Positions 35,790 to 45,338 of a stretch of DNA of 64,000 nt are shown here, in pieces. The notes under the pieces were generated by a model. That model did no database searches, was not told the origin of the DNA, and saw nothing but the letters and a program-made list of their open reading frames with translations. Origin of the DNA: Sphingobacterium sp. HMA12. GTDB taxonomy: Bacteria > Bacteroidota > Bacteroidia > Sphingobacteriales > Sphingobacteriaceae. The translations under genes were made by a program, and so were the position numbers. Where the stretch lies: contig NZ_BEYR01000001.1 of the NCBI RefSeq assembly GCF_002933815.1, positions 1 through 64,000 of the forward strand, given 5' to 3'. Position 1 is the first letter of the stretch. The number at the start of each line of letters is the position of its first letter.

Positions 35790-36772
35790 ATCGGTATTTT
35801 TTGTATATGTTCGATGATCTGCCTAGCGTGGATACGTGAATTTTCAATAAACCAAAGGTGGGTATTTAATCCACCACATACGACCCCCGCTAAGTATAGG
35901 CCCCTTATATTTGTTTCCATCGTCTGCTCGTTATGATAGGGGATACATGGGGCCTGTGTTGGAATGTCAACTCCTATTTTGCGTAGAAAGTCAAAATTTG
36001 GCCGATATCCGGTCAGCGCAAGAACAAAATCATTTTCGATCTCAAGGGGGCCTGTCGGCGTTTGAATAGTGGCACTTGTTTCGGTAACCGATGTTAATTC
36101 ACTATTGTAAAGTACATCAATTTCTCCCGCTGCAATTCTATTTTCGATATCCGGCTTTACCCAATACTTGACTCTTGGACTGATTTCATTGCTCCGAATA
36201 ACCAATGTTACCTGAGCACCTTTTCGAAATGTTTCAAGGGCGGCGTCTATGGATGAATTGCTTGCTCCTACAACAATTACCTTCTGTCCACTGTAATAAT
36301 GCGGATCATTGTAATAGTGTCGTACTTTGCCAAGTTCTTCCCCTGGGATATTGAGTAGCATAGGAATGTCATAGAACCCCGTAGCAATGATGACCTTTTT
36401 TGTGGTGTAATTGCGTTTATTCGTTTCGACGTTAAAATAAGTAGCCTCTTTTTTTGTAATATCCAATACTTCTTCAAACAGGTGGGTGTCCAGTTCAAAT
36501 TTTTGTTGGATACGTCTGTAATATTCCAGGGCTTCTGTTCTTCGGGGTTTTGGATTGGTGGTTACAAAGGGAATATCTCCGATTTCCAGCCGCTCAGAAG
36601 AAGAAAAAAAGGTCATATTTTGGGGATAGTTATAGAGCGAATTGACTAAACATCCTTTTTCGAGAATAAGGTAATTGAGATTGGCCTGTTTCGCTTCCAG
36701 GGCACAGGCGAGACCGATGGGGCCTCCTCCAACGATGATAATGTCATAAGAAGCTTTTATATGTTCACTCAT
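35786..36772 (-). CDS. ypdA: YpdA-type (bacillithiol disulfide) reductase
   Basis: A 328-residue FAD/NAD(P)H oxidoreductase. The first nucleotide motif GGGPIGLACALEA and the second VVGASNSSIDAALE fit the YpdA subgroup, as does the NMTFFSSSERLEIGDIPF segment. The family reduces bacillithiol disulfide in Firmicutes and is found in bacillithiol-making Bacteroidota. No CxxC redox pair is seen, as is normal for YpdA. It lies 30 nt downstream of the FUSC gene on the same strand, so it is probably cotranscribed. Confidence 0.9.
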   Translation of the reverse strand: MSEHIKASYDIIIVGGGPIGLACALEAKQANLNYLILEKGCLVNSLYNYPQNMTFFSSSERLEIGDIPFVTTNPKPRRTEALEYYRRIQQKFELDTHLFEEVLDITKKEATYFNVETNKRNYTTKKVIIATGFYDIPMLLNIPGEELGKVRHYYNDPHYYSGQKVIVVGASNSSIDAALETFRKGAQVTLVIRSNEISPRVKYWVKPDIENRIAAGEIDVLYNSELTSVTETSATIQTPTGPLEIENDFVLALTGYRPNFDFLRKIGVDIPTQAPCIPYHNEQTMETNIRGLYLAGVVCGGLNTHLWFIENSRIHARQIIEHIQKIPI

Positions 36773-36802
36773 AATGTAAATTTCGTGAATTTTTGGGATA
36801 AA

Positions 36803-38995
36803 TTAGCTTGCCAGCTTAGATAATTCTGCTGCTTGTTCGGCAGCGCTTTTGTCATGGAGATCCTGAACAATCTTATTTAAGTCCTGGGCAATCTTATACA
36901 GGAACTCCAACTGCTCTTCCAATAGCTTTCCGTCGGCAGAATTGATGTCACTATTGTCAAAGCGATGGTTCGATATTTCGATTTCCATGGGCGAAAACAC
37001 AGTACTGGAGTCTGATGAATAAAGCAATTGAATAGATTGATCCAAGCTATTTAATATTTTCCGTATGGTCCGAACATGGTCTTTGTTAAGGTAGTTATTG
37101 TCCATTTCATCCAGATGATTCATCAGCGTGACAGAAAATGAGGCCAGAATATGATTGAATATAACAAACTTATTGACTTCTTTGCTGTATTTCTGCCTTT
37201 TTTTGGGTTCAGTCAACATACGTTGAAAAGTGGATCCCATATTTGCGGTTTCGACATACACGGCTTTTCTGGCTAATTTGTAATCTGTAATCGATGGAGC
37301 CTGGCCTGCAATTTCCTTTAATGCCTGAAAGATGTAATTGTAATTGGCAATCAAAAGTTTGCGCATGGATTCTTTCACTTGCATGCTCTCCCAATTTGGA
37401 AAGATAATATAACTGGACAGGAAGGCAATCATGCCACCAATAAAGGTGTCTAAAATACGTTCTTTAGTGACCTCAAGGGTGTTGGAGCTTACGAAACTAA
37501 GCATGATCAACACATAGGGGGTCATAAATAGCACTGCAACTACATAATTGACTCTAAATAAACTGTATGCTGTCAGGAAGAAAAATACCAGCAGCACGAA
37601 TAGTATGGTTGGATCATGTATCGTCAATAGGATGACGGCTCCGATCAGTCCACCGATGGTCGTTCCGATCAGGCGTTGTATGTTACGCTCTTTCGTAAGG
37701 CCAAAGCCCGGTTTGAGGATGACCATAATCGTCAATAGTATCCAGTAGACATTGTTGGTGATGTTGGTTGTCTCAAAAACGTAGTAGGTGACCGACATCA
37801 CGATTGCCATGCGGCAGGCATGTCTAAAGATCGTCGATTTTAAGGTCAGGTTTTCACGGAATTTCTTCAGGTCGATGGCTGAACTTTGGACGAAACGTTT
37901 AGCGTCATCAATTTCTTTCTTTTTGATGTCGTCGGGTTGCAGGTGAGCATAGCCGTAGATATTTTTTATACGACGGACCAGATCACGTAAATTGATCAGT
38001 ACTTTACGCAGGGCAAAGGTACTGTATTGATTTTCTTTGTCGAGCTGATCAATTTTAGCATGAAGACGTGTGAGGTCTGCATCGAAATCATATAGGGGTT
38101 TGGGCTGAATATTCGTGTTGAGCTGGTAGGCCAAATTGTCGAGCTCATTCGTGTATTTTAAAATAACGTTCTTGAAGTCCTCTAGGATACCCGTGGGGCC
38201 GAAACGTTCGCTAATTGTATTGTAATCATAATGCGCGGCCATACTTTGCTCAAATAGATCCACAATATCATTAAAGATCAAGGTGAGATAACGTCCTACT
38301 TTTGTGGTGTCTTTAATGGATCTTTTGCTCTGAAACAGCAAGTCTCTAACGTTTTCCTGATGTTGATTTACTTCAACCTGTTTGTCAATCAGTTTCAGGT
38401 AGTTTTTATCATTATCGATTTTAGCATCGTAAAAATTAGCTTTCAGCCGAATATAATCAGCTACATAACGAATAGTTTCTGCGAGTTCTTGCTCAGCTAG
38501 CCTATAAGGGCGTACCTGTGTGATGGAGAGACTGATTGCGATATACCAAAGCCCGCCAAGGGTGTAGAATCCGAGGTAATTAATTGCCTGCTCGAAGGGA
38601 TAGTGTATCTGCACATGGATCAGCATCATTAATATACACATCAAACCTACATTGGCTGCCCGGCCATTAAATACGGCAAACATCGCAAAGATAAAGCAGG
38701 CGATTCCGATAAAAATGGCAAGGAGATATACATTTTGATTGACAATATTAGTCAGTATAAAAGTCAAGGTAGTCAGTATGGCCCCGGCAAACATACCTTT
38801 GCGTCTATGGCTTGGCGCTCCGGGGGTATCGGATAGCCCAACTAAAAGGGCGCCCAGGGATACAATCGTTCCATTGGTAAACTGGCCTATGGTAGCAAAG
38901 ATGAGGACAGGTACAATGCATCCGATGGTAATTCGCAGTCCATCCGCAAAATATTGACTATAAAAAAAACTTTTTATTTCTTGTGTCTGTTTCAT
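36803..38995 (-). CDS. FUSC/YccS-family membrane protein
   Basis: A 730-residue inner-membrane protein with two sets of about five to six helices (about residues 20-150 and 395-520). Each set is followed by a long cytoplasmic helical region. This is the two-repeat layout of YccS/YhfK/FUSC proteins, some relatives of which export aromatic acids. The transported compound is unknown. I use the ATG at 38995 (MKQTQEIKS); four codons upstream is only a GTG. It is cotranscribed with ypdA. Confidence 0.87.
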   Translation of the reverse strand: MKQTQEIKSFFYSQYFADGLRITIGCIVPVLIFATIGQFTNGTIVSLGALLVGLSDTPGAPSHRRKGMFAGAILTTLTFILTNIVNQNVYLLAIFIGIACFIFAMFAVFNGRAANVGLMCILMMLIHVQIHYPFEQAINYLGFYTLGGLWYIAISLSITQVRPYRLAEQELAETIRYVADYIRLKANFYDAKIDNDKNYLKLIDKQVEVNQHQENVRDLLFQSKRSIKDTTKVGRYLTLIFNDIVDLFEQSMAAHYDYNTISERFGPTGILEDFKNVILKYTNELDNLAYQLNTNIQPKPLYDFDADLTRLHAKIDQLDKENQYSTFALRKVLINLRDLVRRIKNIYGYAHLQPDDIKKKEIDDAKRFVQSSAIDLKKFRENLTLKSTIFRHACRMAIVMSVTYYVFETTNITNNVYWILLTIMVILKPGFGLTKERNIQRLIGTTIGGLIGAVILLTIHDPTILFVLLVFFFLTAYSLFRVNYVVAVLFMTPYVLIMLSFVSSNTLEVTKERILDTFIGGMIAFLSSYIIFPNWESMQVKESMRKLLIANYNYIFQALKEIAGQAPSITDYKLARKAVYVETANMGSTFQRMLTEPKKRQKYSKEVNKFVIFNHILASFSVTLMNHLDEMDNNYLNKDHVRTIRKILNSLDQSIQLLYSSDSSTVFSPMEIEISNHRFDNSDINSADGKLLEEQLEFLYKIAQDLNKIVQDLHDKSAAEQAAELSKLAS

Positions 38996-39145
38996 AATGT
39001 ATAGCACAAATATACGAGATAAGGCTATATTAGCCTGAGGTTTCCTGCTTGTTACGATAATATAGTAAAAACGAAAAATTACGAATTTTCATTAATATCT
39101 TTATAATATTTTGATGTTTTTTTTGATTAATTTATATTTTTTTAT

Positions 39146-39173
39146 TTGTTTAAATATAATATTGCTATATTTG
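39146..39173 (+). promoter_or_regulatory. Promoter of ppc
   Basis: TTG at 39146-39148, a 17-nt gap, then TATATTTG at 39166-39173, an exact TAnnTTTG match. It is followed by a leader of about 75 nt. Confidence 0.5.
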
Positions 39174-39253
39174 GTGCATAGGGTAATTTCAGATATATTA
39201 CAGAAACTCAAGAGTCACCTAAACTCTCTTGACCATTTTTCAAAGATTTAAAT

Positions 39254-41830
39254 ATGAAGCAAAGTAAAAATGAAGCCGTCTTTCAGGACGAGGTATTGAC
39301 ACGCTTTGAGCTTTTTAAAAGTTTGTTTTTAACGTTGCCATTTCAACGTGTTAAGGATACTGGTACTTTATTGCCATTTTTTGCAAAGCAATGTGAGAAG
39401 GGGGTTGATCAACACTTAACTCCAGATGAGATCATCAAGAGTTTTTTTGATCAGCATGAAGAGTTTTCTTCAGAAGAACAGCGTATTGATTTATTGTTTC
39501 GTTTTGTCCAGTATATAGAACGTCAAGTGGTATTGTTTGATGCGATAGAGGATTCATCATTTCAAGTGGTGGGCCGTGGCGACGATGAAAATGTTTTGGG
39601 GGCATTGATCAAAAATGCAGAGGGCAATGGTGATATGCGACGAAAAATCGTTTCCAAATTAAAAGATTTTTCCGTCCGTCTGGTCCTTACAGCACACCCT
39701 ACCCAATTTTATCCGGGGCCGGTATTGGGGATTATCAATGATTTGATTGACGCGATAAAGACTAACGATATCCATAGTATACATCTATTACTGCAACAAC
39801 TCGGCAAAACGCCATTCATCAATAAAAATAAACCAACGCCCGTAGATGAAGCAGCCAGTTTAGCCTGGTTTCTGGAAAATGTATTTTATAAAGTCGCTTC
39901 AGAGATCCAGTCTTTTATTGACGATGAATTGGATGTCGATACCGAGGAGGTAAAACAGCTCATCGAATTGGGCTTTTGGCCAGGAGGAGACCGTGACGGA
40001 AATCCGAATGTCAGTGTTGAGAGCACCAAGAAGGTAGCGGCTTTATTGCGTACTATTTTGTTTAGATGTTATTACCGCGATTTCCGTATTGTAAGACGCC
40101 GTATTACGTTCAGAGGGGTCGAAGAATATATGGAAAACTTGCAGACCTTATTTTACGACAATAGCTTTAATCCTGTTGAAAATCCAAAAGATGAAACAGA
40201 TAATATTATTACGAACTTAAAGGCTATTAAAAATGTTCTGGAAGAATATCACAATGGTCTTTTTGTTGAGATTGTTGATGATTTGCTTCGTAAGGTAATG
40301 ACATTCGGTTGTTTTTTCACAACTTTAGATATCAGACAAGATAGCCGTATTCTTCGTGAAGCAACAGCATATCTAATCCAACAGAATCAGGAGGCTACCG
40401 GAGTTCCATTAAATTACCTGGAACTGAGTGAGGTCGATAAACAAAAAGCATTGAAATTTAAGGAGCTGGATCTTACTGTCGCTGAGGATGCAGATCCATT
40501 GACGAAAGACACTTCCGGTGTGATCAAATTGCTCAAGGAGATCCAACGTTCGGGTTCTGAGCGCGCTGCTCAACGTTTTATCATTAGCAATTGCCAACAG
40601 GCAAGTGATATTCTGGGATTACGGCAGCTGTTTTTGTGGTCTGGCTGGAAAAAAGATGCATTAACGATCGATTTTGTTCCCCTGTTTGAAACAGTGGATG
40701 ATTTGACCAGAGCTGCGGATGTGATGAAGACTTTATACAGTAATAAAGAATATAAGGCACATTTGAAGTTAAGAGGAAACAAGCAGACCATTATGCTGGG
40801 TTATTCGGATAGCACAAAAGACGGGGGATATCTCATGGCGAATTGGTCAATCTATCGCGCAAAAATCGAGTTGACAGCCATCTCTCGCGAATATGATGTT
40901 GATCTTGTCTTTTTTGACGGCCGTGGTGGTCCCCCAGCGCGTGGAGGAGGTAAGACACAACGGTTTTATGCTTCCATGGGTAAGGAGATTGCCAATGATC
41001 ATATTCAATTAACAATCCAGGGTCAGACAATCAGTAGCCAGTATGGCTCATTGGATACCGCTCGATTCAATATAGAACAGCTTCTACATGCCGGTATTAT
41101 CTCAGATTTGAAACAACGCGTAGGCGATACCCTGACCAAACATCAACAAGAGATTATTGATAAACTGGCCGAATTGAGTCATCATAAATTTATGGACCTT
41201 CGTACCAATAAGTTATTTCTGCCTTATCTGGAAACGATGTCTCCGTTGAAAGCACTTTCATCCATCAATATTTCAAGCCGTCCTGTGAAAAGGAATTCGG
41301 GACGTGAGTTACGCCTCGAAGATCTACGTGCGATCAGTTTCGTTACTTCGTGGAGTCAGTTGAAACAAAATATTCCCGGATTTTATGGGGTAGGGACAGC
41401 TTTGCAATGGGCTGAGAAGAATAATCTATGGAAAGATGTGCAACAGTTGTATGTTTCATCGGGATTCTTCCAGACCTTGATTGACAACTGTATGATGTCC
41501 ATGACCAAATCGAACTTTGATATCACGGCCTATATGAAGGAAGATAAAGTCTATGGTGAATTTTGGAAAAATCTTTATGCAGAATATCAGATTACTAAAG
41601 AATACCTGTTAAAACTTAGCGGTACGTCCAAATTAATGGAGAATTATCCGGTAGACCGTGAGTCAATTTTGGCCCGGGAGGGTATTGTGTTGCCACTATT
41701 GGTGATTCAGCATTATGCGATTCGTGCACTCAACTCGGATAAGCTGGATGAGGCACAACGGGAGGATTATTCAAAGCTGATCGCGCGCACAATATTCGGT
41801 GTGATCAATGCAGGAAGAAATGTTGCTTAA
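39254..41830 (+). CDS. ppc: Phosphoenolpyruvate carboxylase
   Basis: An anaplerotic enzyme that makes oxaloacetate from PEP and bicarbonate. The catalytic His lies in RLVLTAHPTQFYPG (about residue 144), and FWPGGDRDGNP, GYSDSTKDGGY and FFDGRGGPPARGGG are all conserved. At 858 residues it is slightly shorter than E. coli PEPC (883). The C terminus ends INAGRNVA, where many homologues end in RNTG, so the last residues differ from the canonical enzyme. It is monocistronic. Confidence 0.96.
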   Translation: MKQSKNEAVFQDEVLTRFELFKSLFLTLPFQRVKDTGTLLPFFAKQCEKGVDQHLTPDEIIKSFFDQHEEFSSEEQRIDLLFRFVQYIERQVVLFDAIEDSSFQVVGRGDDENVLGALIKNAEGNGDMRRKIVSKLKDFSVRLVLTAHPTQFYPGPVLGIINDLIDAIKTNDIHSIHLLLQQLGKTPFINKNKPTPVDEAASLAWFLENVFYKVASEIQSFIDDELDVDTEEVKQLIELGFWPGGDRDGNPNVSVESTKKVAALLRTILFRCYYRDFRIVRRRITFRGVEEYMENLQTLFYDNSFNPVENPKDETDNIITNLKAIKNVLEEYHNGLFVEIVDDLLRKVMTFGCFFTTLDIRQDSRILREATAYLIQQNQEATGVPLNYLELSEVDKQKALKFKELDLTVAEDADPLTKDTSGVIKLLKEIQRSGSERAAQRFIISNCQQASDILGLRQLFLWSGWKKDALTIDFVPLFETVDDLTRAADVMKTLYSNKEYKAHLKLRGNKQTIMLGYSDSTKDGGYLMANWSIYRAKIELTAISREYDVDLVFFDGRGGPPARGGGKTQRFYASMGKEIANDHIQLTIQGQTISSQYGSLDTARFNIEQLLHAGIISDLKQRVGDTLTKHQQEIIDKLAELSHHKFMDLRTNKLFLPYLETMSPLKALSSINISSRPVKRNSGRELRLEDLRAISFVTSWSQLKQNIPGFYGVGTALQWAEKNNLWKDVQQLYVSSGFFQTLIDNCMMSMTKSNFDITAYMKEDKVYGEFWKNLYAEYQITKEYLLKLSGTSKLMENYPVDRESILAREGIVLPLLVIQHYAIRALNSDKLDEAQREDYSKLIARTIFGVINAGRNVA

Positions 41831-41878
41831 TTTTTGCTTCTTTTCGCGGATTAGGTTTCGAAGAATGTATATTTTATC

Positions 41879-41886
41879 TACTTTTG
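41879..41886 (+). promoter_or_regulatory. -7 element of the DUF4142 gene
   Basis: TACTTTTG, an exact TAnnTTTG match, 19 nt before the ATG at 41906. No clear TTG lies 20 nt upstream (TTT at 41856-41858). Confidence 0.45.
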
Positions 41887-41905
41887 TATAGTTAACAAAA
41901 TTGAT

Positions 41906-42451
41906 ATGAAGATTAATAAGTTATTTATTGTAGCTGCTTGTGCAAGTACTGTATTTGCGTCTTGTGGTGAAACAGCTGCAAATAGACAGCGTCAATATGC
42001 CAATGCATCTTTAGCAGATGGTGATGCCTTTGCAATGATTAAATTCGTTGGCGAAGAGGGAAACTATTTAGTAAATCTTGCTGATGTGGCGGCAAAACAG
42101 TCTACTTCAACAGAAGTGAAGAATGTAGCGGCTAAAATTAAAGAAGCTTATGCTACTGTATTGCCTGAGTTGGACGGTTTGGCAAAAGAGCTGCATGTAG
42201 GGGATGCCCAGCGCGGTGTACCGGCGTTTCAAACTCCGGCGTCAATCGGATCAGACAGTACTGCGGCATTCAATGATAAAGCGTTTTTAGCATTGGTACT
42301 GGAAAAACAAGGTGAGATCAATAGCAGATTGTCCCATGAAGAACATAATACCAATAAAGAGGTTATTCATATTTCGGAAGAATCTTTGAAAAAAGTTGAA
42401 GAAATCTATCAGTTGGCTGGTGGTAAAGTTGAAGGACATGGCCATCACTAA
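41906..42451 (+). CDS. DUF4142-like lipoprotein
   Basis: A 181-residue predicted lipoprotein. A type II signal peptide ends in VFAS with the lipidated Cys20. The mature part is helical (ADGDAFAMIKFVGEEGNYLV to the C terminus) in the pattern of DUF4142, a ferritin-like four-helix domain of unknown function. It ends GHGHH, a short His-rich tail that could bind metal. It is monocistronic with its own promoter and terminator. Confidence 0.8.
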   Translation: MKINKLFIVAACASTVFASCGETAANRQRQYANASLADGDAFAMIKFVGEEGNYLVNLADVAAKQSTSTEVKNVAAKIKEAYATVLPELDGLAKELHVGDAQRGVPAFQTPASIGSDSTAAFNDKAFLALVLEKQGEINSRLSHEEHNTNKEVIHISEESLKKVEEIYQLAGGKVEGHGHH

Positions 42452-42470
42452 GTAGAGATTATATAAGAAG

Positions 42471-42507
42471 AAAAGGAATATTTACCACGGTGAATATTCC
42501 TTTTTTT
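42471..42507 (+). terminator. Terminator of the DUF4142 gene
   Basis: A 16-bp stem with one G-T pair (42471-42486 with 42489-42504) and a T run. Confidence 0.85.
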
Positions 42508-42833
42508 ATGCAATTGTTTCCTTGTCTACTTCGTCGATAAATAATTGGTCTATAATAGCATTTAAGACCTATGGAGAGGAGATCGAACTGCACTGATGTT
42601 TTATACGATTTTCAAAAGATTTCTGAACCTCATTTTAAACGTTGTAATTAAAATTGGATTTATTTTCGGGATGTAATAGATACAGTTTTCTATTAGCTAT
42701 AGGAGAATCAGAATAGAAATAATTTGTTGAGTTGTTAAATTAATAATAACTTAACATTACTATAATACAGTTGTTAATAACTGTGTTTATTTTAGCATGA
42801 TTTAATCAAATAATATTTAAGAAACAATATAAC
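42508..42833. other. Intergenic region before the Ppx/GppA gene
   Basis: 326 bp, AT-rich, with no convincing ORF. One inverted repeat, ACAGTT-N6-AACTGT (42767-42772 with 42779-42784), lies 50 bp before the start codon and could be an operator. I see nothing else. Confidence 0.35.
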
Positions 42834-43712
42834 GTGAGATACGCTGCTATAGACATAGGGTCCAATGCGGTCCGTCTTTTGATCGCTGATATCATTGGCC
42901 AAAAGGATCAATACAATTTTAAAAAAAATACGCTTTTACGTGTTCCTTTACGTCTGGGCGATGATGCATTTATTCAACAGGAAATTTCTCCCAGAAAGGC
43001 GGAAAGTTTGATAAAAACAATGAAAGCATTTCGTGAATTGATGGATGTTTATCATGTGGAAGACTATATGGCTTGTGCAACGTCTGCGATGCGTGATGCT
43101 AAAAATGGTGCCGATATTGTTGCGGAAATTAAAAAAAATGGGATCAATATAGATATTATAGAAGGGGCTAAGGAAGCTGAGATTATCTACAATAGTCATT
43201 GGGATAATAAGATGGAAAAAGATAAGGTGTATCTTTATATTGATGTTGGTGGCGGTAGCACTGAATTGTCTTTATTTGCGAATGGGGTTCTGGTGAATTC
43301 GAGGTCCTTTAATTTAGGTACCATACGTATCTTGGATAATCAGGATAAAGTAGAGACCTGGGATGAACTCAAAGAATGGGTTCGAAGCAACACGCATATG
43401 TATAAACAGGTTATCGGGATAGGAACTGGTGGCAACATCAATAAATTGGCTCGGTTATCCAATGAGAAACTGGATAAGCCGTTGTCTTACGCAAAATTGA
43501 AAGCGGTATATGAACATTTATCGTCTTTCTCTCTGAAGGAACGTATTATTTTACTGGGTCTCAATGAAGACAGAGCGGACGTCATTATCCCTGCGAGTGA
43601 GATTTTTCTGACGATTATGAAGTACGGCCGTTTAAAACAAATCATTGTTCCCCGTGTTGGTTTGGTTGATGGTGTAATTAGAACCTTGATCAATAGGAAT
43701 TTAGTGAAATAA
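42834..43712 (+). CDS. Exopolyphosphatase-type (Ppx/GppA) phosphatase
   Basis: A 292-residue ASKHA-fold protein. It has the phosphate-1 motif AAIDIGSNAVRLLIAD at the N terminus, YIDVGGGSTELSLF (phosphate-2) and GTGGNINKLARL. Ppx hydrolyses polyphosphate; GppA hydrolyses pppGpp. This short form lacks the HD-like C-terminal domain of E. coli Ppx (about 510 residues), as is usual in Bacteroidota. The start is GTG at 42834, and the family N terminus fits exactly there. Confidence 0.9.
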   Translation: MRYAAIDIGSNAVRLLIADIIGQKDQYNFKKNTLLRVPLRLGDDAFIQQEISPRKAESLIKTMKAFRELMDVYHVEDYMACATSAMRDAKNGADIVAEIKKNGINIDIIEGAKEAEIIYNSHWDNKMEKDKVYLYIDVGGGSTELSLFANGVLVNSRSFNLGTIRILDNQDKVETWDELKEWVRSNTHMYKQVIGIGTGGNINKLARLSNEKLDKPLSYAKLKAVYEHLSSFSLKERIILLGLNEDRADVIIPASEIFLTIMKYGRLKQIIVPRVGLVDGVIRTLINRNLVK

Positions 43713-43735
43713 TGCATTAAAAAGCATTTTTCGAC

Positions 43736-43766
43736 TTGCAAAAGAAGGAAAAATCTTTATTTTTGT
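43736..43766 (+). promoter_or_regulatory. Promoter of tRNA-Leu
   Basis: TTG (43736-43738), a 20-nt gap, TATTTTTG (43759-43766). This is an exact consensus, 21 nt before the mature tRNA. Confidence 0.65.
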
Positions 43767-43787
43767 GATACCAAAGGTGAATATGAG

Positions 43788-43870
43788 CCCAGGTGGCGAA
43801 ATTGGTAGACGCACCATCTTGAGGGGGTGGCGCTTGTATGGGCGTGGCAGTTCGAATCTGCTCCTGGGCA
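43788..43870 (+). tRNA. tRNA-Leu (GAG)
   Basis: An 83-nt tRNA with a long variable arm. Acceptor GCCCAGG/CCTGGGC, anticodon loop CTTGAGG (anticodon GAG), T-loop AGTTCGAATCT, discriminator A, and CCA not encoded. It is followed by a strong terminator. Confidence 0.97.
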
Positions 43871-43873
43871 CTT

Positions 43874-43912
43874 AAAAAAGGCCAAATCTTATTTAAAGAT
43901 TTGGCCTTTTTT
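43874..43912 (+). terminator. Terminator of tRNA-Leu
   Basis: A 17-bp perfect stem (43874-43890 with 43896-43912) with A and T runs at its base, so it works on either strand. It also faces the minus-strand SRPBCC gene. Confidence 0.9.
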
Positions 43913-43966
43913 CTATTTCAACTATAGCATCTTTTTTTAAAAAGAAGAAAAGATTGAACCTGTCAA

Positions 43967-44419
43967 TTACGATTTTTCACTGATTTCTTTAAGTATTTGT
44001 AAAGCCTTTGGCCAGGTTTCGTCAAAATAGTCTAGATACTCCTCATTGGTATCTACATCGACTTTTAGTAATGTTTTACCTTCGAGATCCGTAAAGGAAT
44101 AATTTTCAAGCGAACCGGCCCAACCTTCGACTGCCGGGCCTTCTGTCACTTCTTTGCCCTTATCTAATATGCCGTAGTGACGAATAGATACATATTTATT
44201 GGGAATATTTTCGGCTATTTCCGCCACCATACCTTCTTTTTCACCATCTTTATTAATACCGGTAAAATAGATTTTGGCACCTTTGTCCCAACTGCCTTCA
44301 AAGTCAGATGTTGGATTGAAAGCAGCGGTCCACTTTTTATACGTTTCTTTTTCAAGCATGGTCTTGAATACATGATCGACCGGCGATTCGATGGTGATCT
44401 GATAATTCATTTTCTTCAT
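43967..44419 (-). CDS. SRPBCC/AHSA1-domain protein
   Basis: A 150-residue START-like (Bet v 1 fold) protein of the Activator-of-Hsp90-homologue-1-like group. The pattern ITIESPVDHVFKTMLEKETY at the start, the central beta sheet and a C-terminal helix (WPKALQILKEISEK) are typical. The ligand is unknown. The start at 44419 lies 4 nt after the stop of the repaired DinB reading frame, so the two genes form an operon. Confidence 0.85.
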   Translation of the reverse strand: MKKMNYQITIESPVDHVFKTMLEKETYKKWTAAFNPTSDFEGSWDKGAKIYFTGINKDGEKEGMVAEIAENIPNKYVSIRHYGILDKGKEVTEGPAVEGWAGSLENYSFTDLEGKTLLKVDVDTNEEYLDYFDETWPKALQILKEISEKS

Positions 44420-44423
44420 AATC

Positions 44424-45094
44424 TTATTGTTTTGGAAAGTTAGGGTCCGCTTTTACCTCTGCAATCTGTTTGGTATGTCTGGCACAATGTGCGGCGATAA
44501 ACATTAAACCTTGATACCCGTCGACGACGCCGGTTGGGTAATCGTTGATATGATTGCGAAGGTCTTTAGCGTCTGCCTTTTTATGTAATCGATCACTGGT
44601 TGTCGCGCAGCAAGAAAATCAGCTAGCGCCGTTTTTGAATCTTTGTATATACCGGTTGGCTGAAGTTCTTTAGGCGCCTGAAATTTATGGCTTCGATCTG
44701 TAATTGTCGTTTTTAGATTGTCGTCGGTCATTTGCACTTCGCCTTTTCTTTCTGGTTGGGGAGCTTTTGTTAATGATGCTTTTGCCATATCAAATATCAT
44801 TCGTTCAGAAAGTACAATATGTTCCAGGCATTGGCTGATTGACCATTTGTCTGGAGCAGGTTTAAATTGTAACTGTGCCTCACTAAGTCCTGCAACCTGT
44901 TTTTCGAGTTCGTTCGTTGTCTCGTTAAAGTACTGCAATAGGGAATCTGTGCCCTCTTGTTCTTTTGTGAGCATACTTTGTTCATTTGCTTCAAAAGGAT
45001 AGCGCTGACTTGCCATTTGCTTTGGAGCTGGGGTGGATGAAAGGAGTACTGCGCTAAAGCCGGCAATCGCTATCATATTCATAATCTTGTACAT
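44424..45094 (-). pseudogene. DinB-family protein, frameshifted near the C terminus
   Basis: A signal-peptide-bearing DinB/YfiT-like four-helix protein (KWSISQCLEHIVLSERMIF is the family's metal-site helix). The intact frame runs to about residue 172 (PVIDYI). It then leaves the family pattern and stops early at 44504. Losing one A from a six-A run explains this: the plus strand has five T at 44578-44582. With one A restored, the frame continues as KKADAKDLRNHINDYP, then VDGYQGLMFIAAHCARHTKQ, a textbook DinB ending, and stops at 44424. The repaired length is 223 residues. It is either a real null allele or a homopolymer sequencing error. Confidence 0.88.
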
Positions 45095-45253
45095 GTTTAT
45101 AATTTTTTTAATTGTTGAACGTCACTTTCTCTTTACAATTATAATTCATTTTTGTTTTTTTATTCTTTTCATAAGGCAAGAAAATAAATGATAGGGAGCA
45201 TGCATTTAAAAGCAATGTTTTTTGCGATAGTAATCTAAAACTACTTACGAAAT

Positions 45254-45265
45254 GTTAAATTTAAC
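45254..45265. promoter_or_regulatory. 12-nt palindrome upstream of the DinB gene
   Basis: GTTAAATTTAAC is a perfect palindrome, 160 bp before the DinB start and 150 bp before the TetR start. It is AT-rich and short, so it may be chance. Confidence 0.2.
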
Positions 45266-45338
45266 TTACAATAAGAATAGTGCGGAATGAATAGGAAGAC
45301 TTAATAGCTTATTTAAACGACTATGGACAAGATTCATT

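Noticed and set aside
44574..44586. Programmed -1 frameshift in the DinB gene
   Set aside because: The zero-frame codons ATA AAA AGG do not form a slippery X-XXY-YYZ heptamer, and no downstream stimulatory stem stands out. A simple one-base loss explains the change better.
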